From Burkholderiaceae bacterium (lineage in GTDB: Bacteria; Pseudomonadota; Gammaproteobacteria; Burkholderiales; Burkholderiaceae), in NCBI GenBank assembly GCA_017998575.1, contig JAGOCV010000183.1, positions 1 through 7,877 of the forward strand: a stretch of DNA of 7,877 nucleotides, read 5' to 3'. Under the pieces are notes generated by a model. The model was not told the DNA's origin, made no database searches, and saw only the letters and a program-made list of their open reading frames with translations. Both the position numbers and the translations under genes were made by a program. Shown piece by piece: positions 6,044 through 7,877 of the stretch (the first letter of the stretch is position 1; every line of letters starts with the position of its first letter).

Positions 6044-7222
6044 ATGGAAGACATCGTCATCGTCAGCGCCGCACGCACCGCCGTCGGCAAATTCGGCGGC
6101 TCGCTTGCCAAGACGCCCGCGCCCGAACTCGGCGCCCTGGTCATTGCCGACCTGCTGCGCCGCACGGGCCTCGATGCCGCGCAGGTGGGCGAAGTGATCC
6201 TGGGCCAGGTGCTGGCGGCCGGCAGCGGCCAGAATCCGGCGCGCCAGGCGTTGATCAAGTCCGGCCTTCAGAAGGAAACCCCGGCGCTCACCATCAATGC
6301 CGTGTGCGGCTCCGGCCTCAAGGCCGTGATGCTGGCGGCGCAGGCCGTGGCCACGGGCGACAGCGAGATCGTGATCGCCGGCGGCCAGGAAAACATGAGC
6401 GCGGCGCCGCACGTGCTACCCGGTTCGCGCGACGGCCAGCGCATGGGCGACTGGAAGCTGGTGGACAGCATGATCGTGGACGGCCTGTGGGACGTCTACA
6501 ACCAGTACCACATGGGCATCACGGCCGAGAACGTGGCGAAGAAATACAACATCAGCCGCGACGCGCAGGACGCCCTGGCCCTGGCCAGCCAGCAGAAGGC
6601 CGCCGCCGCGCAGGACGCCGGCCGGTTCAAGGACGAGATCGTGCCCGTGACTCTGCCGCAGAAGAAGGGCGATCCGGTCGTCTTCGCTGCCGACGAATAC
6701 ATCAATCGCAAGACCAGCGCCGAAGCGCTGGCCGGCCTGCGCCCGGCCTTCGACAAGGCCGGCGGTGTGACGGCGGGCAACGCGTCGGGCATCAACGATG
6801 GGGCCGCGGCGGTCATGGTGATGAGTGCGAAGAAGGCTGCCGCGCTGGGCCTCACGCCGCTGGCCCGCATTGCCAGCTACGCCACCACCGGCCTCGATCC
6901 CGCGTACATGGGAATGGGCCCGGTGCCAGCATCCACCAAGGCGCTGCAGCGCGCTGGGTGGAAGGCCGCCGACCTTGACCTGCTGGAGATCAACGAAGCC
7001 TTCGCTGCCCAGGCCTGCGCGGTCAACAACGAGATGGGATGGGACACCTCGAAGGTCAACGTCAATGGCGGCGCCATCGCCATCGGTCACCCTATTGGTG
7101 CATCCGGCTGCCGCATTCTGGTGACGCTGCTGCATGAGATGCAGAAGCGCGATGCGAAGAAGGGTATCGCCTCACTGTGCATCGGCGGTGGCATGGGTGT
7201 TGCGTTGACCGTGGAGCGCTGA
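6044..7222 (+). CDS. phaA: Acetyl-CoA acetyltransferase (beta-ketothiolase)
   Basis: A 392-residue biosynthetic thiolase that condenses two acetyl-CoA to acetoacetyl-CoA, the first step of PHB synthesis; normally a cytoplasmic tetramer. All catalytic residues are present: acyl-accepting Cys88 in INAVCGSGLKAV, His349 in AIGHPIGASG and Cys379 in SLCIGGGMG, equivalent to those of C. necator PhaA. The thiolase signatures GGQENMSAAPH (113-123), NASGINDGAAAV (246-257) and EINEAFAAQA (315-324) are intact. Length equals the family norm (about 391-394). The ATG is set by a good ribosome site and by the standard N-terminus (MEDIVIVSAARTAVGKFGG). It is cotranscribed with phaC and phaB by arrangement; the 130-bp gap to phaB holds two inverted repeats. 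Confidence 0.97.
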   Translation: MEDIVIVSAARTAVGKFGGSLAKTPAPELGALVIADLLRRTGLDAAQVGEVILGQVLAAGSGQNPARQALIKSGLQKETPALTINAVCGSGLKAVMLAAQAVATGDSEIVIAGGQENMSAAPHVLPGSRDGQRMGDWKLVDSMIVDGLWDVYNQYHMGITAENVAKKYNISRDAQDALALASQQKAAAAQDAGRFKDEIVPVTLPQKKGDPVVFAADEYINRKTSAEALAGLRPAFDKAGGVTAGNASGINDGAAAVMVMSAKKAAALGLTPLARIASYATTGLDPAYMGMGPVPASTKALQRAGWKAADLDLLEINEAFAAQACAVNNEMGWDTSKVNVNGGAIAIGHPIGASGCRILVTLLHEMQKRDAKKGIASLCIGGGMGVALTVER

Positions 7223-7242
7223 GCACGCGGTGCTCTCGTGAT

Positions 7243-7257
7243 CCGCGCGAGGCGCGG
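7243..7257. repeat. Short perfect inverted repeat after phaA
   Basis: CCGCGC (7243-7248) and GCGCGG (7252-7257) form a six-pair GC stem with a GAG loop, 20 bases past the phaA stop. No T tract follows. In DNA this rich in G and C such a short repeat could occur by chance. Confidence 0.35.
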
Positions 7258-7269
7258 GCCACGGCGTTA

Positions 7270-7298
7270 ACCCGGAGGCGGCGGTCGCTGCCCCGGGT
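7270..7298 (+). repeat. Strong bulged hairpin between phaA and phaB
   Basis: ACCCGG (7270-7275) pairs with CCGGGT (7293-7298). GGCGGC (7277-7282) pairs with GCTGCC (7287-7292), with one G-T pair. A7276 is a single-base bulge and GGTC (7283-7286) is the loop, so twelve pairs in all. The following bases (CCAGAATGGCAA) have no T run, so it is unlikely to be a standard terminator. It may slow RNA decay or processing, or lower readthrough into phaB; this role is inferred from position. Confidence 0.5.
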
Positions 7299-7336
7299 CC
7301 AGAATGGCAACGTCAGACATCAACGACACCGAATCA

Positions 7337-7343
7337 GAGAGGA
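7337..7343 (+). promoter_or_regulatory. Ribosome binding site of phaB
   Basis: GAGAGGA ends nine bases before the phaB ATG at 7353, slightly long but acceptable spacing. The start is otherwise fixed by the family N-terminus. Confidence 0.6.
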
Positions 7344-7352
7344 CACAAAGAG

Positions 7353-7877
7353 ATGAGTCAGAAAGTGGCATACGTGACCGGCGGCATGGGCGGCATCGGC
7401 ACGGCGATCTGCCAGCGGCTGCACCGCGAGGGCTTCACCGTCATCGCCGGCTGCGGCCCGAGCCGCGACCACGCCAAGTGGCTGGCCGAGCAGAAGGCGC
7501 AGGGCTACACGTTCCATGCATCGGTTGGCAACGTTGCCGAGTGGGATTCCACCGTCGACGCCTTCGCGCGTGCCAAGGCCGAGCACGGCAGCATCGACGT
7601 GCTGGTCAACAACGCCGGCATCACGCGCGACCGCATGTTCCTCAAGATGTCGCGCGAGGACTGGGACGCGGTGATCGAGACCAACCTCAATTCCATGTTC
7701 AACGTGACCATGCAGGTCGTGGGCGACATGGTGGACAAGGGCTGGGGCCGTATCATCAACATCAGCTCGGTCAACGGCGAAAAGGGCCAGGCCGGGCAGA
7801 CCAACTACTCGGCCGCCAAGGCCGGCATGCATGGCTTTTCGATGGCCCTGGCGCAGGAACTCGCGACCAAGGGCGTC
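7353..7877 (+). CDS. phaB: Acetoacetyl-CoA reductase (NADPH), 3' end outside window
   Basis: The first 175 residues of PhaB, a short-chain dehydrogenase/reductase that turns acetoacetyl-CoA into (R)-3-hydroxybutyryl-CoA, the monomer used by PhaC. The family is about 246 residues long, so roughly 70 are missing because the window ends, not because the gene is broken. The Rossmann nucleotide motif TGGMGGIG (9-16) and the NNAG motif (86-89) are present. The catalytic set is Ser139 in NISSVNG with Tyr152 and Lys156 in the YxxxK motif, one position lower than in C. necator PhaB (Ser140/Tyr153/Lys157). GCGPSRDHAKW at 33-43 follows the NADPH-preferring type. The frame stays open to the last base. 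It is the third gene of the operon; any phasin or phaR would lie beyond the window. Confidence 0.96.
   Translation, partial: MSQKVAYVTGGMGGIGTAICQRLHREGFTVIAGCGPSRDHAKWLAEQKAQGYTFHASVGNVAEWDSTVDAFARAKAEHGSIDVLVNNAGITRDRMFLKMSREDWDAVIETNLNSMFNVTMQVVGDMVDKGWGRIINISSVNGEKGQAGQTNYSAAKAGMHGFSMALAQELATKGV

Noticed and set aside
4226..6412. A 728-codon open frame on the minus strand opposite phaC and the start of phaA
   Set aside because: It is antisense to genes with all catalytic motifs, has low-complexity His/Arg/Ala/Gly-rich composition, and is a typical by-product of very high third-position GC.
7270..7298. Reading the phaA-phaB hairpin as a Rho-independent terminator
   Set aside because: No T tract follows, and phaB is a normal member of the same operon with its own ribosome site.

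Overview
The window looks like a chromosomal segment of a high-GC betaproteobacterium, most probably Burkholderiales and perhaps the Comamonadaceae. The reasons are dense high-GC coding, a maiA - pgeF - small membrane protein - phaC - phaA - phaB gene order, and a class I PhaC close to the Cupriavidus/Delftia type. The taxon is inferred from gene content and remembered protein families, not from a search. I see no rRNA, tRNA, CRISPR array, insertion sequence, integrase or phage gene.

Left part (1-2304): an IclR-family regulator on the plus strand, resembling the MhpR branch and probably cut at its 5' end, converges on a minus-strand pair. That pair is a flavin reductase-like protein (FMN split barrel, probable GTG start) followed 36 bp later by a cupin-domain protein. 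A 9-bp inverted repeat spans both stop codons of the converging genes. The 148-bp gap at 2305-2452 separates this pair from the divergent maiA. It holds a perfect 7-bp inverted repeat with a 5-bp centre, a plausible operator.

Middle part (2453-4158): maiA (zeta-class GST, maleylacetoacetate or maleylpyruvate isomerase) is joined by a TGATG stop/start overlap to pgeF (YfiH-type peptidoglycan editing factor). A small two-helix membrane protein gene runs on the other strand, and its 3' end overlaps that of pgeF by 69 bp.

Right part (4159-7877): the polyhydroxybutyrate (PHB) operon. A reasonable sigma70-like promoter (4174-4202) and a good ribosome binding site precede phaC (class I PHA synthase), phaA (acetyl-CoA acetyltransferase) and phaB (NADPH acetoacetyl-CoA reductase, cut by the window end). 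PhaA condenses two acetyl-CoA, PhaB reduces acetoacetyl-CoA to (R)-3-hydroxybutyryl-CoA, and PhaC polymerises it into PHB granules. Between phaA and phaB are two inverted repeats, one predicting a strong bulged hairpin with no U tract.

The functions are mostly well-known ones. I find no clear evidence of an undescribed system. The points most worth a second look are the basic insertion in PhaC after the catalytic cysteine, the phaA-phaB hairpin, and the palindrome in the divergent maiA/flavin reductase region with its possible link to the IclR regulator and the cupin gene of unknown substrate.
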